Below are positions 12,970-25,300 of a stretch of 64,000 nt of DNA, piece after piece. The translations under genes were made by a program, and so were the position numbers. How positions within the stretch are numbered: the first letter of the stretch is position 1; each line of letters starts with the position of its first letter. The notes beneath the pieces are model-generated. The model did not search any database. It was not told the DNA's origin and worked only from the letters and a program-made list of their open reading frames with translations. Origin of the DNA: Rugalucina vietnamica (Eukaryota; Mollusca; Bivalvia; Lucinida; Lucinidae); assembly GCA_964017185.1 (NCBI GenBank), contig OZ024869.1:65701431-65765430 (forward strand), written 5' to 3'.

Positions 12970-13320
12970 TAGCGTTCACCGTTATAAAGAATTCTGACTG
13001 TAACTTCCAATCATGACACGAACTTGATGGCATGGAGTGCGTGTGCAAAAAAGCGAAAAATGTAAGGCAGTAAAACATCATTTAAACAGTAAATGGTTAT
13101 TAATCAAGTATGGGTATATTTCTGCATGACATCATAGCACCGATCTGATCATGATAAATTACAAGGTGTATTAAAACATACTGGTTGATCAGCTGTAAAA
13201 ATGTTGACATATCAGACCGCCAATTTTTATAGCTGCTCGAATTTGACCTCGGACGCGTCAAGAGATCGACAAGTCTATTAGTAGCACTTAGGGTATTTAT
13301 ATTGTAACAGTACAAATACT
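12970..13320. repeat. Interspersed repeat (paired with 45,960-46,440)
   Basis: Shares GTAACTTCCAA, ACTTGATG, ATTTCTGCATGACATC, GTAGCACC-type and TGTTGACATA blocks with 45,960-46,440. The 46-kb copy is interrupted by a MITE at the position that is continuous here (about 13,103-13,130), so this copy is an empty-site relative. Confidence 0.6.
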
Positions 13321-14074
13321 TACTGTGCGTGCAAACGAAATGCCTTTCACAAATGCCTTAATGTTTTACGTGTCACTTCATAAACTCGTCGATCTTTTGA
13401 CGCGTCTGTGGTCAAAATCGAGCTATACCATTTGACATTATGGTTGCATAAAGTTGGAAGTTTAAAAGTAAACAATGAAATGGAACTGATGCAATCAGAA
13501 CCAACGTCTCAACTGAAGCCCCGATGTCAGGAAAAACTGAAATGACAATAACGTACTCAAAGAGTTCATATCGTAAGCTGAGTAAACAGCTAAGTGCAAG
13601 GCGCAAATAAAGCAATAATTGACACAATCAAAACATAACAAATAAAAATAATTGTTCGATCCTTTGGAAGCAGTAAAACATTCAAAGCGAGAAGATGGGC
13701 CATATTGTACAATTTCGGGTAATAAACCTTCATCAGTGACCAAAACCTTCATCAGTGACAATCAAAACATAACAAGTAGCCCAAATTGCAACGATCGCTC
13801 ATCTGAGAACCAACATGATTCGAACCATCAGTAGCACACTAAGTTTTAATATTTCTAACTACAATGAGACCTAACTACAAAGTCACAGGTGGGATAAGTT
13901 TGAATCGCAAAGACTCATCCAAAGCTTCATGTTTGCCCTTGTTACCTGAAAGAATAAAGGCAAAATGTAGCAGTTATGCAAGGCACCTCGTGCAATAAAT
14001 TCTCCCTATAATAAGTCTATAAAGATTTTTCGAGACACAAAATGGTAGGTAACCTGCAGTATGTAACCCAAGGA
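13321..14074. other. Intergenic DNA, no gene seen
   Basis: A short direct repeat, CTTCATCAGTGAC(C/A)A, occurs twice near 13.73-13.76 kb. No gene was recognised. Confidence 0.4.
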
Positions 14075-15602
14075 TAATGATCCTGTAAACGCTCACCTGA
14101 GATCTGAGATATACATGTTCCAATAAATTGGTTTGACTATAATGTTCATATACATGTATTAAGCCCTAGGGCAGGGTAAAAATAACCCCTGTGGTCAATT
14201 TCTTTTTCAAAATCATAAATATTCTGTCCATTTGCCCATTTCCTGAAGTTTTTCCCTTCAATAACATTTTAACAGCTTTCTGCAATATGTGACCTACGTT
14301 GACATTGCCTTAAAATTTGTCAAGGTCATCAAAGGAGTCATGATTTATATACACATTGTAGTACTCTAGTCCCAATGGCTACATGTCTATTTTCATTGCA
14401 ATAAGTTTAGCAAGTCCAGTGAATGAGATTTTTTGAAGGGTTTTTACCTTGTATGGGCATGGCGGCCACCTTAGTCATGTGACCTGGATTATTAATATAC
14501 ACATTGGTTCCCATTTCCTAAAAATGCTTCGTGTAAAGTTTGGCTTTGATTGGTCAAGTGGTTTCAGACAGGAGATCTAAGAATATTTCTGTAGCATACA
14601 TTTATATTGCCACGGGTAGGGGGCAGACTAACCCCTGGAGTCCAAATGTTTTCAGAATCATTGGAATTCTGTCCTCCTGCCCATTACCCTGCAAGTTTTC
14701 ACCTTCAAATGACATTTTAATAGTTTTCCCCATTCAAATGCATGAGTGACCTATGTTGGCCTTGTTGTAAAATATGTCAAGGTCATCCCAGGGCCATGCT
14801 TTATAAACACATTGAATCGTGGTCACTGTTACTACATGCCCAGTTTTGTTGAAATCGGTCCATCAAATCCGGAGAAGATTTTTTAAAGGGTTTTTACCAT
14901 ATATGGGCATGGCGGCAATCTTGGTCATGTGACCAGGATTATTCATAAATACATTGGTTCCCCATTCCTTTAGATGCTTCATGTAAAATTTGGCTTTCAT
15001 TGTTTTCAGAGAAGATCTTTGAATAGTTTTTAGTAATTTACATGTATATTGCTCCGGGGTCTGGGCAGACTAAACCCTGGGGTCTTACGTTATTCAGAAT
15101 CATATATCTTTAGTCTATTTGCCCATTTCCTGCAAGTTATTCCTTTCAAATGGCATTTTAACAACTTCCATTTCTCATTAATGTGTTTTCTGCTCTTAAA
15201 AGATCTCAGTTTTAATTTTTATTCCCCATTCTAATGCAAGGGGGGGGGGCTATGTTGACCTTGCCATAAAATAGATCAAGGTCATGATTTATAAAACATT
15301 GTAGTACTTTCGTCCCCGATGTTTCATGCCAGGTTTCGTTGAAATCGGCCAAGTGGTTCCACAGAAGAAGATTATTGAAGGGTTTTTACCATATACGGGC
15401 ATGGCGGCCATCTTGGTCATGTGACCTGGATTATTTATAAACTGATTGGTTTCCCCTTTATATAAAATTTGGCTTTGATTGGCCAAGCGGTTTCAGAGAA
15501 GATCTTTAAAAATGGTGGACGACGATGGACGGACGGACGGACAACGAACGGACAGACGCCGGATCTTGGCATCCTATAAGCTCACCTTGTGAGCCTAACG
15601 GC
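14075..15602 (+). mobile_element. Hairpin-ended repeat family, copy B
   Basis: The 5' end reads GATCCTGTAAACGCTCACCTGAG and the 3' end is a (GGAC)n tract followed by CCTATAAGCTCACC and GTGAGCC. The interior is three tandem units of about 440 bp beginning near 14,206, 14,648 and 15,092. Each unit runs from an AGAATCAT...TCTGTCC block through TGACCT...TTGACCTTGCC and GGGTTTTTACCAT to GGCATGGCGGCCATCTTGG. There is no open reading frame of note. The outer ends are inverted repeats of each other around the core AGCTCACC. Confidence 0.75.
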
Positions 15603-15921
15603 TAAAAATAAAGGTGCTCGAGCATTTAATATAAATAATTCAAACACTTAAAGACTTATGTGTGGTCACTGTATATACATAATTGAATATTTACCTGTAT
15701 AAAAAAAGCATTGTTTTTTTTTATCAACAATGTTTCATTCTTTAGCATGCGTTACCATGGGGCTTTTGAATATGTTGCAAATACGGAATTGTGTATTCAT
15801 GATTGTGAAATGAGTGGTCAGCTCAAAGCAAGTGAAATCGCGGGACCCATTTTCTTAGCTTTTTGAAAAAATAAGCCAGATTTTCGATGTAGTCATTGAC
15901 TTCAATCATATAAAAACCTGT

Positions 15922-17170
15922 AACACTAGAGGACCATTGGTCCTGTAGCTCACCTGAGAGATTATCACATTGTAAGGTCATGGGATTTAAATTATTTCTA
16001 TTATTTCATTGAGAATCGACCAAGCAGAGTTCCAGTCGATCTGTCCAAAAACAAAATGCAACCTTTCCTTCTGCCCAGTGATGCTGTGTGTGTAATTTGA
16101 TCAAGATTTGCCTACTGGCTTTGGAGATATTGATTGAATTTTGATGTTTTCCTAGTAAAGTCTATGGAGATTATTGACCCCCGGGGCATGGTCAAATTTC
16201 CAGGGGCATGATTGGCAAAATTTATAATGCAGACTACCAAACATTGCTACATACAAAATATAGAAGCTCTGGGCCTTGTAGTTTCAGAGATGTTTTTAGT
16301 TTTTGCCATTGTAAGTCTATGGAGACTATCAACCCCTGGGGCATGGCCAAATTTGACCCCAGGGGCATGGCTGGCACAATTTGAATATTATGGTCAAATA
16401 CATGTATGTAGACCTGGGGCAGGGGCAGACAACCCTCTGGGGCCAAAATGGTTTCATAAAGATAAATTTTCTGTCCATTTGCCCATTCCTAGTAAGTTTT
16501 CTGCCACTACACGATTTTTTTCCAGTTTTCCCTAATAATTCAAAAGCATAGGCAATCTAAGTTGAACATGCTGTAAAATAGGTCAAGGTCTTCTTAAGGT
16601 CATGATTTATACAAGCTTTATAAACTTAGTAGAACTTAATGTCCTGATGCTTTGGGCGGCTTCCTGATGCTTCGTCCTGATGCTTCGGGCGGCTAACTAG
16701 GTGTTGTGAACCACTGCAGAAGCTGAGGGTGAGGTAAGGTGCCTGCATGTGGAGTCGATTTATTTTTACTGGTCATTCCAGGGCAGTACTTCTGTGGTGG
16801 TTTTTGTTGTTATATGTCTTGGTGTTAAATTTTTGTACTATTTGAACCTTATGTATGTTTTCACATTTTTAGTTAAGTTTGGGTAACTGAGTGGCAGCCT
16901 GTTGGGTAAATGGCTGCTCACTTGGCTTACGATATGTTTCCATGGTATGGGTATGTGATTGTTGGTTTCGTTTTTTTCCCACCTCCATTTTTAGATTGTG
17001 CCTTTTCCTGATCATAGCCTACTTGTACCTGTTCATGCCAACTTTCAAAATCATACGCCTTCTGCTTCCGGAGAATAAAATGTTTGAAGGATTTTGGTAT
17101 TTATAGCCATGACAGCCATCTTGGTCATCTATTAGGCTTTGATTGGCCAAGGGAGCAGCTATTGCATTCA
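15922..17170 (+). mobile_element. Hairpin-ended repeat family, copy C (interrupted)
   Basis: The 5' end is well preserved: GGACCATTGGTCC (itself a palindrome) followed by TGTAGCTCACCTGAGAG. The body includes the CCCCTGGGGCATGGCCAAATT and GTAAGTCTATGGAGAC phrases seen at 29-31 kb. It is interrupted at about 16,645 and resumes at about 17,036 with a phrase leading to CAGCCATCTTGGTCAT. The 3' hairpin is absent, so the copy is truncated on the right, close to where the Helentron flank begins. Confidence 0.65.
16645..17035 (+). repeat. Repeat inserted in copy C (paired with 45,400-45,680)
   Basis: Begins with a triplicated CCTGATGCTT-type motif. It then shares with 45,400-45,680 the phrases CCTTATGTATGTTTTCA, GGTAA.TGA, TTGGCTTAC.ATATGTT, TTTTTTCCC.CCTC and TTTCCTGAT.AT in the same order. 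Because it splits a continuous hairpin-family sequence it is a later insertion. Family unknown. Confidence 0.55.
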
Positions 17171-18981
17171 TATTTAATGCATGCTTTACTGAAGGCTGGT
17201 AAAAGATAATGCTTGCAGCTTAGATATTTTTGACTTGCTGATTGTGTTTTGATTCATCTTGGTGCCTCCTTTGACTCTGAAACCCTCTGGCCTTCCCTGC
17301 ATAATTTTATCATAAATGGGTCCAGATCAGCCAAGGGTCATCATTTGAATGATGCAACCAAGGTAAGCGTACTACTGCAAAAGGAGTTTAAGCAAATACA
17401 ACTGGTTTCTTTCATCACATACTTTTATTGTTAAATTGCATAAAACACAGATTCTTACAATTAAAAAACAACTAATATGTACTGCATAAATGAGGACTAT
17501 TGTAACCTTTAATATAAACACATCTTAAAAATGAGAAAAAGATAATAAAGTTTGATCAATCATGGGCTTTGATATATCTAATATCTTAGATTAAATAGAA
17601 GTAATGAGACTGTGTCTAAAACATTAAGAGTGTCATAAAACCCCGAAGACAGGAGTTTTGTATGTGCATCAATGCTCTTAAATATATACCTTGTAAAAGT
17701 CATTGTAACAGTACATACAAGCACAAGAAAACACAATTAAACACCAGTCAACAAACTGGAATGTGTCAAGTGGTCACATTATTATTGAACACAATGTTCA
17801 TAAACTTGTAAATGAACTGTAGCTTGTAGGTTCCAGCAAATTACATGCACTAGCAGCCTATTCCTGTAGTTGTTTCTAAATATGTTTCAACAAACTTATA
17901 TAAATATATCGATAGTACAGGATTTGAATTTTCTATCAACCATTTTCTAAGTCTCTTATGTTCATTTAAATCTAAATACATATTAATACATACATAATCA
18001 ACACCTCTTACATACAATATAATCAAACTAGAATTAAGCTCCAGGTAAATATACTTTTATGCATCTGTCCATAACTCACAACCATTTGTTAATATCTAGC
18101 TCCTTTAAGATCAAAAATGTACACTCCTGCTCACTGTCGACCACTGTGTAACAATATTGTATAGCAAAAAACTTGCAACAAAATCCATGATAAGCATAGC
18201 TCCTTTCCAAATACATGTATTTAGCAAATTATACCATTCTACTTTATCCCAGCTATCACTGTATTGTTACAATGAAACTTTTACAATGCATCTAAATGTG
18301 TGCCTTACTTAAAATAAAATCAGTAGATTAGTTTATATTTCCAGATTTCATTTTCATCTGCTGTTATAGTCACAGTCTCTTTATTTCAAAATCTTAATTA
18401 AGAATACAAATATATGTTTTCCATTTCTTTAGACAGAATATATAATTGCCATTACAACACAACACCCAGAAATTCAAACTAATGTATTTCACCATAGTCA
18501 TAAAGTACATGTGGCTATAAATGTATAATCATAACAAATAGTTTTTAGGGCTTGTGACAGTCTAAAAGTTTACAATAATGAAAAAAGATCAGTTTTTTTT
18601 TTCTTTATTTTTGTTTGATTTGATTTAACATCCCAATCATGTCAAGATAGAATCATCATTTTCTGAGGACTTAACCAATATATTGCCATGTAAAGCTTCT
18701 GTCTCAAGTATAACATGGCACTACAAGGGGTTCAAATCCCTGACCAATAGCCAAGGATCTTATGTGCTACTACTGAATATCCACACTCCCTTAAGAACTA
18801 AGTTAAAAAATAAATGACTGCTGATACAAGGCACCAATAATAGTTACAAAAAACATAGTACTAACAAATGAATAAAAATCATTGAGTGTTACAATTAAAT
18901 TTAAAAAAGGGTGGCATCCCCAAAATAGCTAAAAAAAAAAATAAAAAAATAAAAAAATAAAAAAAAAAAATAAATAAATAA

Positions 18982-19020
<39 letters not shown>

Positions 19021-19366
19021 TGGCAACCCCTTAAAAGCAAAACCACCTAATTTTATTACCTGGCGGGGTTACACCTTCAAATCTTTTGAATCTTCTCTGA
19101 TTAGTAGTTTTGTTTACAGAGAACCAGATCTGAAATAATGTACAAGCTGGAAGGTTTAAGTGATACTATGATGAATGTGTATCAAGCAACAATCCTAGTT
19201 GATAACATAGAAAACAATAGTTAGGCTATAACAAATTTAGCTTTGGATCTTCATAATGGTGTTGTACTTTAATCAATAATATTATTTATCTCAGGAATGG
19301 TTTGCTAATGCATCTTTACACTGATCTGTTTTGCACTTCATGTTCTGCAGCACATCAAAGGATTAT
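17171..19366. other. AT-rich 3' flank of the Helentron gene
   Basis: No coding region recognised. Transcription of the Helentron runs leftward, so this stretch should hold the gene's 3' UTR and probably the transposon's 3' terminus. I could not fix that terminus by eye. Confidence 0.4.
18930..19017. repeat. A-rich low-complexity tract
   Basis: Runs of A interrupted by single T residues (AAAAAAAT and AAAT units) followed by a pure A run of over 30 nt. It lies about 350 bp 3' of the Helentron stop codon, within its presumed 3' region. Confidence 0.9.
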
Positions 19367-22300
19367 CTATTTGTTTATGGCACAATATATAAATTTATGA
19401 TCAGACCAATAAGCCTCGATAACATCACAAAATCCTTCAGAGTTTGAAAATATCAAATCTAGTACTGAGCCAGAGTCAGTCGTACATTGGTTGATTTTCT
19501 GCATACACCCAAACAATGTCTCCACAAAGTCCACAAATCCTGTATTTGCACCATCTATCTGTATGTTGAAGTCCCCTAAGATGACTAATTTGGCATGCAG
19601 ATCAACAGCTGGCCTAAGATGAGAAATAATATCCTTTCGAAAATCAGCTTGTAAACTTTTTGGGTATTTGTACAACACAACAACTTGAATATACCCTCTC
19701 TGAATGCTGAATATGCCAACAAATATGAATTCAAATGACTTGCATTGCAACTTTACAACCTTTTGAATTTGAAAATATTCCTTCACATATAATACAAGTC
19801 CATGATACGGCCTGCTCACTGATTTTTTTCCTGTGTCATCAAGTCTAATAAGTCTGAATCGTTTCAGACCAAAATGTACATTTTCATCCCTTCTACATAA
19901 CCTTGTTTCAGCGAATCCCATGACATCTGCTGCCAACACATTTGGTTCAAATTCAACATCCTTAAAATGTTTATGCAAGGATCTAGCATTGTTGAATGCT
20001 ATTTTGGTTTTGCCAGGATCAATTTTATACAATGGAACATAACACAACTCTAAACAAGCTTCTGTCCGTAGCCTTTCCATCTCAATATTCACCTGATCAT
20101 CTATAGCCATAGTATCTTCATTCATGTTTAATATATATAAATCGTCAAGCTTTTTCACTCTACTGAATGCAACATAATGCATATGTGGCATTATGTACTT
20201 TCTGTCCTTCCCATTTTTGTCCTTCCCCTGGGATAAATCAACAACTACCCTGTCTACTGTTGCACCTTCAGCTTTGTAGACTGTTTTACCTGAAGCTGGT
20301 GTCACTGGGAATTGGCTTCTCTGAAATGTTTTGTAGCTATGTATAAATGTCCGTTGTATTTCAAATACAGGCGTCCAGTTCGGATGAATGCTTGAGTTGT
20401 AGAATTTTCTGTTTTTCTCTCGTGTTGCCCTACCAACTCGAGGGTCATCAAACAATATCCAAATGATGCTTGGACGATTTGTTCCTTCCATCCACCTGAA
20501 GTCAATGTGTTTCACCACACCTGTAGCACCATTGGTTAAACCGTCTTCTACATCTACATTTGCTGTATGAACAACAATCATTCCTTCAACAACTGTCAAT
20601 GATTTCATTAATTGGCCTGTTTTCCCATACTCTTTTGGGAGCCCAGCAATTAAGGACTGGCATCTTTTAGCCGGAATATTTTGAGTGACAACAATATCAT
20701 GGCATGGTATTACGATCTTTTCTCCTGGCAATTGACTCAAAATAGTGTCATTGTGCTGGTCTACAAAACAATTCTCAGCAAACAAATGAAGGGCGTCCTT
20801 TGGATAGTCACCACGGTCAACAACACGTGTTTGCAATTTTTGTTTGTCTTCCTCTGTCATTTCATTCAACCTAAGTCGGTTTAACAGCTGTGCAAATGCA
20901 AGATCATCTTTCTGCCTCATGATATCAACCAATTCATACATTGTAAAGAGCTCTTTCCATAAGTTTCTTCCTAGTGAAGATGCTCCCTCTGCCAAATCAA
21001 GACTTATAAAGAAATCACCTATTGGCTTAAGTTGGTAAAGATCCCCAACAGCAATAACACTTAAACCACCAAACACTTCTTTAGTTCCCATCAGCTGCTG
21101 TAAGCGAGTGTTGATGAAGTTTAATGTCTTGTTGCCTACCATTGATATTTCATCAATAATCACAACTTTCAGATGTCTGTACTTAATTCTGAATGTATTC
21201 AACTCATCAGCTGAAAGGTGATTGGTGTTCTTTTGAAACATTTTTCTGTGGAAAGCAGAGCAAATAGTTTGTCCACTAATATTAAAAGCAGCAAAGCCCA
21301 TGTAAGCGCACAACAGAATCCTTTTATCATCTGGATTTTCTCCCTCTTTCAAATTCAAAATCCTATACAGACTTTGATAAAGTGCTCGAATGACTACTGA
21401 TTTGCCAACACCTGCCCCTCCTGTTAAGAAAGCATAGACTGGTTCATCTTTGCACTTAATCCAGTGCACAATATGGTTAAAGAATTCTCTTTGTCTCAAA
21501 TTAAGACTTCGAAGTAGTTGTAAGTATTCTTCTTCGGGCAATAAGATGGCACTGGTTTCTACTGGGGGCACTGAGCAAGTCGACTGCAGTTCTATTCCAA
21601 TATCATAATGTCTCTGCTCTACAACTCTGCTTGGGTTAAAACAAACAAATTTTTCTGATTCCCCTGGTGTTTCTTCTTCTGCCTCCCGATTTTCTTGCTC
21701 TGCATTCGGTGCAATTTGATCAAAGTCCCTTTCTTCAGCTTCCATCATCTGCCTTGCAAGCTCTAGTTCTTCTGCATGATGCTCGTACTCATTTCTTTTG
21801 GGTATCAATGATATCTGTACAGAGTTATAATGAGCCTCATATGTGTCAAAAGAACCTAGCAAATCTTTTTGTTCATTTCGCCAAGGTACAAAAAGCATAA
21901 GCTGCTCTCTGAAGTAATTTTCTGGGTCCTTTTTCTTGTTGTATTTTACATACCTTATTATTCTAGGTACTTCTCTTGTTTTGTATTTTGTTCCATTTTT
22001 TGCTTTGAACAGCAAATCTGAACTTTGACTTTTACTGTCATCCAAACAGTCATCAGCTTCATCCTCAGAGCTATTGACAAAACTGTCATCATCATTAATG
22101 TCATCAACTTTCTCTGGGAGCTTATTTCCTTTTGGATAAATAATGTCAATCTTTGAGACATAATCAGCTAGGCAAAACTTTCCAAGCTGCCTGGGTCTTT
22201 TAGAGTACCTCTGTATTAAATTTTCCGATTCTACATCTGTAGATTCAGCAGGAAGTTCATCAAGAGCAGCTTTTGACTTTAGCAGAAAGATTCTTTCTTC

Positions 22301-25300
22301 TGGTATAGATGTATTGATGAAAACTATATCCCTTGTGCATTTTGTCAAAGGAATTTGCAGATCAAGATAAACAGCCTCTTGAGCACTAACCTCCACACAG
22401 TTTGAAAATACATTTCCAATATGCCTGACTTGTTTCTTCAGGTCCAGATTTCCTCTTCTAGCCTCTTTTGCTGCTGCATCGAGTTGTGCACTCATACCTC
22501 TTTGTGACTTACTTATATAACCAACTATATATGAAGCACACCCATATGGTTCAAGAACAATCTGAATGTCAAGGTTGGCTTTCCAAGCTACAAGTGTGTT
22601 TTCATTAAATGGATTTATCCTCATTTCCTTTGTTTTGCGTTTTAAGAAAACCTTTGGAGTTTTCAAGGAGCTTCTGATGCAACAAATGTAGTCTCCAAAG
22701 TCCATTTTAGCATTTTTTTCTAGAAACTCCTCAAATGACATATCTTCATTTTCATTACACTCTGTCATTGCTTTTTGTAGCTCTGCATTCTTCTTTTTGT
22801 ACTTTTCAACATTTTCTTCAAGCGGATGTAGCAACATAGTCCTCGGCAATGGTGGCAATGGAAATCCAAACCTACATACTGGTTTTCCCTTTTTTCTGCA
22901 GGTTCTAGAATGTTTGTGACTTTGAAGGTTTATCAGATTTGCTGTTTTCTCATTTTCAATACTGCAAGTAAGGTACCGATCAACAAACTGAACTATTTCC
23001 TCTTCAGAGTTTGTTTCTAAAGTTGGAGCATTTTCTACCCAAACAAGCATATGAATATGAGGTGAGCCACGCTGCTGAAACTCAACTCTATAAAAATAGT
23101 CACGCACATTTCCAATTGGCTGACAACTGCTTTTTAGAATTGTATTTAGGAACTCTTGTACCCTATGATCAAAGTACCTTGAACATGTAACTGGGTCTTT
23201 CTGGACAAGCTTTGTTTTCTCTTGCCAAGTTAGCTTTTCTATTTCATTTTCAGAATATTCAATGCCATCATTCAATTTTGCTAACATTCTCAACAGATCT
23301 GTCCACCTAGTATCAGCAGCTGACAATGACATAAACCAAGTGGGCAAGGAAAGTTGTCTAATCATTGCAAAAATGTCTTTCTTGCGCATTTCCAAATAGG
23401 CTGGTGAATTTCGCAGCTGGCGAAATATATAATAGCCTTCATCAAGATTTACAAGTTTGTCCAAATAATTTGAATCTCTAGCTTCGGCTGCTGTAATTCT
23501 TTGACCTCTCCTTTTACACCTTCTAACAGCTAAGTTGACTTTGTCACTGATTTGTTTCATCTGTAGCTTTTTATGTTTAAAGAATATGTTAGGAACTGAC
23601 TGTGCAGCTCTCCTGTCAGCACTTCGCAATTCCCACTTTACAATGTCACTATAGTGAACTGGCACTAACCTTTCATCATTGCTAGGTGGTTTCTGGCCAC
23701 AAAATATTGTTGGAAAGCATAAATACTCTGCATCTTTATCTTGATATAGGCTTAACGGATGTTGTCCTTCACCTGGGGCAAAAGTGAACACTTTATCGTA
23801 TTTATTGTCAATATCAGCTTCATCCACTAATGTATCTATATTTCCAACATGATCATTGGCATCTATCTCACTGTAATGATCAGAATCATAGCCATTAGAT
23901 ACTTCAGGGACATCTTCACTACTCATATCTTGTTCCTGCTTTTCATTTTCTGTATCATTTCTATCTCTGGATCCTTCATTTGACACTTCCAAAAATTCTC
24001 TGACTGTATCTTCTGCACTTTCAGTAACTTCCTGAAACCAACTATCATTAAGTACAATGCCAGATCTTTTATATAGTTCGCTATTGCTCATAAGCCAATG
24101 TAAAGCAGACAAAACTCTTAGTGGTCTTACACTTTCTTTGAAATCCACTTTTTTATAAGACAACTTCTTTTTCAACTGAATGGCAACTGTAAAATTTTCA
24201 TCCATTGGTCTTGGAAGACTGTTTATAGTAGGTTGAATATCAACAGGCACGTTAATAACATTTCCTTTCAGGGAGTACTGGCCACCACGTGGTAATTCTC
24301 TAATCTGCATAAATGGGATACGCAAAGCTATTAATCTTTCTTCCAGTTGATGTAAATTTAGCTCTAGGGGTTTGTCTGGCCATTTCATGCCATTAGCAAC
24401 TGATAGTTTTGGAATCTTACTATCTCTTAATGCACTCAAGCATGTATGACAAATCCATTCTTCATTGCTGACTGATTTAAAATCAGTACAATACAATCTT
24501 TTACTTTCTTCTGGAATATGTGTGTTTTTTAACATAGAAACGCTTTTCCTGAACCACGTCTGGTGACAACATGAACAAACATATAAAGGTCCAATAGAAA
24601 TATCTGAATGAAATTGTTTTATACTCTCCTCAATAGTTTTAAAGTTTTTCTTGTGAGAGCTTGACAAAGTATCTGTGTCATGCTTATGTTTTTTACTAGG
24701 AATCCTCATTCCAGAATGATCATCCATTTTTCTCTTTTCATGTCTTACATGTTGCTTCTTGATTCTCTCACATTCACGGACATAAGGATTCTCTCTTGCC
24801 TTCTTTTTTGATGCATTTTGGTATTGTTTCTCCTGTTCTCTAAAAGCCTGGTTTTCTCTTGCAAACTGCTTTGATTCTCTCTCTCTTCTTTGAAATACAG
24901 GGTCTTTTCTTGCAGATTGCTTTGATTCTCTCTCTCTTCTTTGAAATACAGGATCTTTTCTTGCAGATTGTTTGGATATCTTCTGATACATGGTTTCTCT
25001 AGACTTGAATAAAGGATCTTTTCTTGCAGATTGTTTGGATATCTTCTGATGCATGGTTTCTCTAGACTTAAATAAAGGATCTTTTCTAACAGACTGCTTT
25101 GATTCTCTCTCTCTTCTTTGAAACACAGGATCTTTTCTTGCCGATTGTTTGGATATCTTCTGATACATGGTTTCTCTAGACTTAAATAAAGTATCTTTTC
25201 TAACAGACTGCTTTGATTCTCTCTCTCTTCTTTGAAACACAGGATCTTTTCTTGCCGATTGTTTGGATATCTTCTGATACATGGTTTCTCTAGACTTAAA

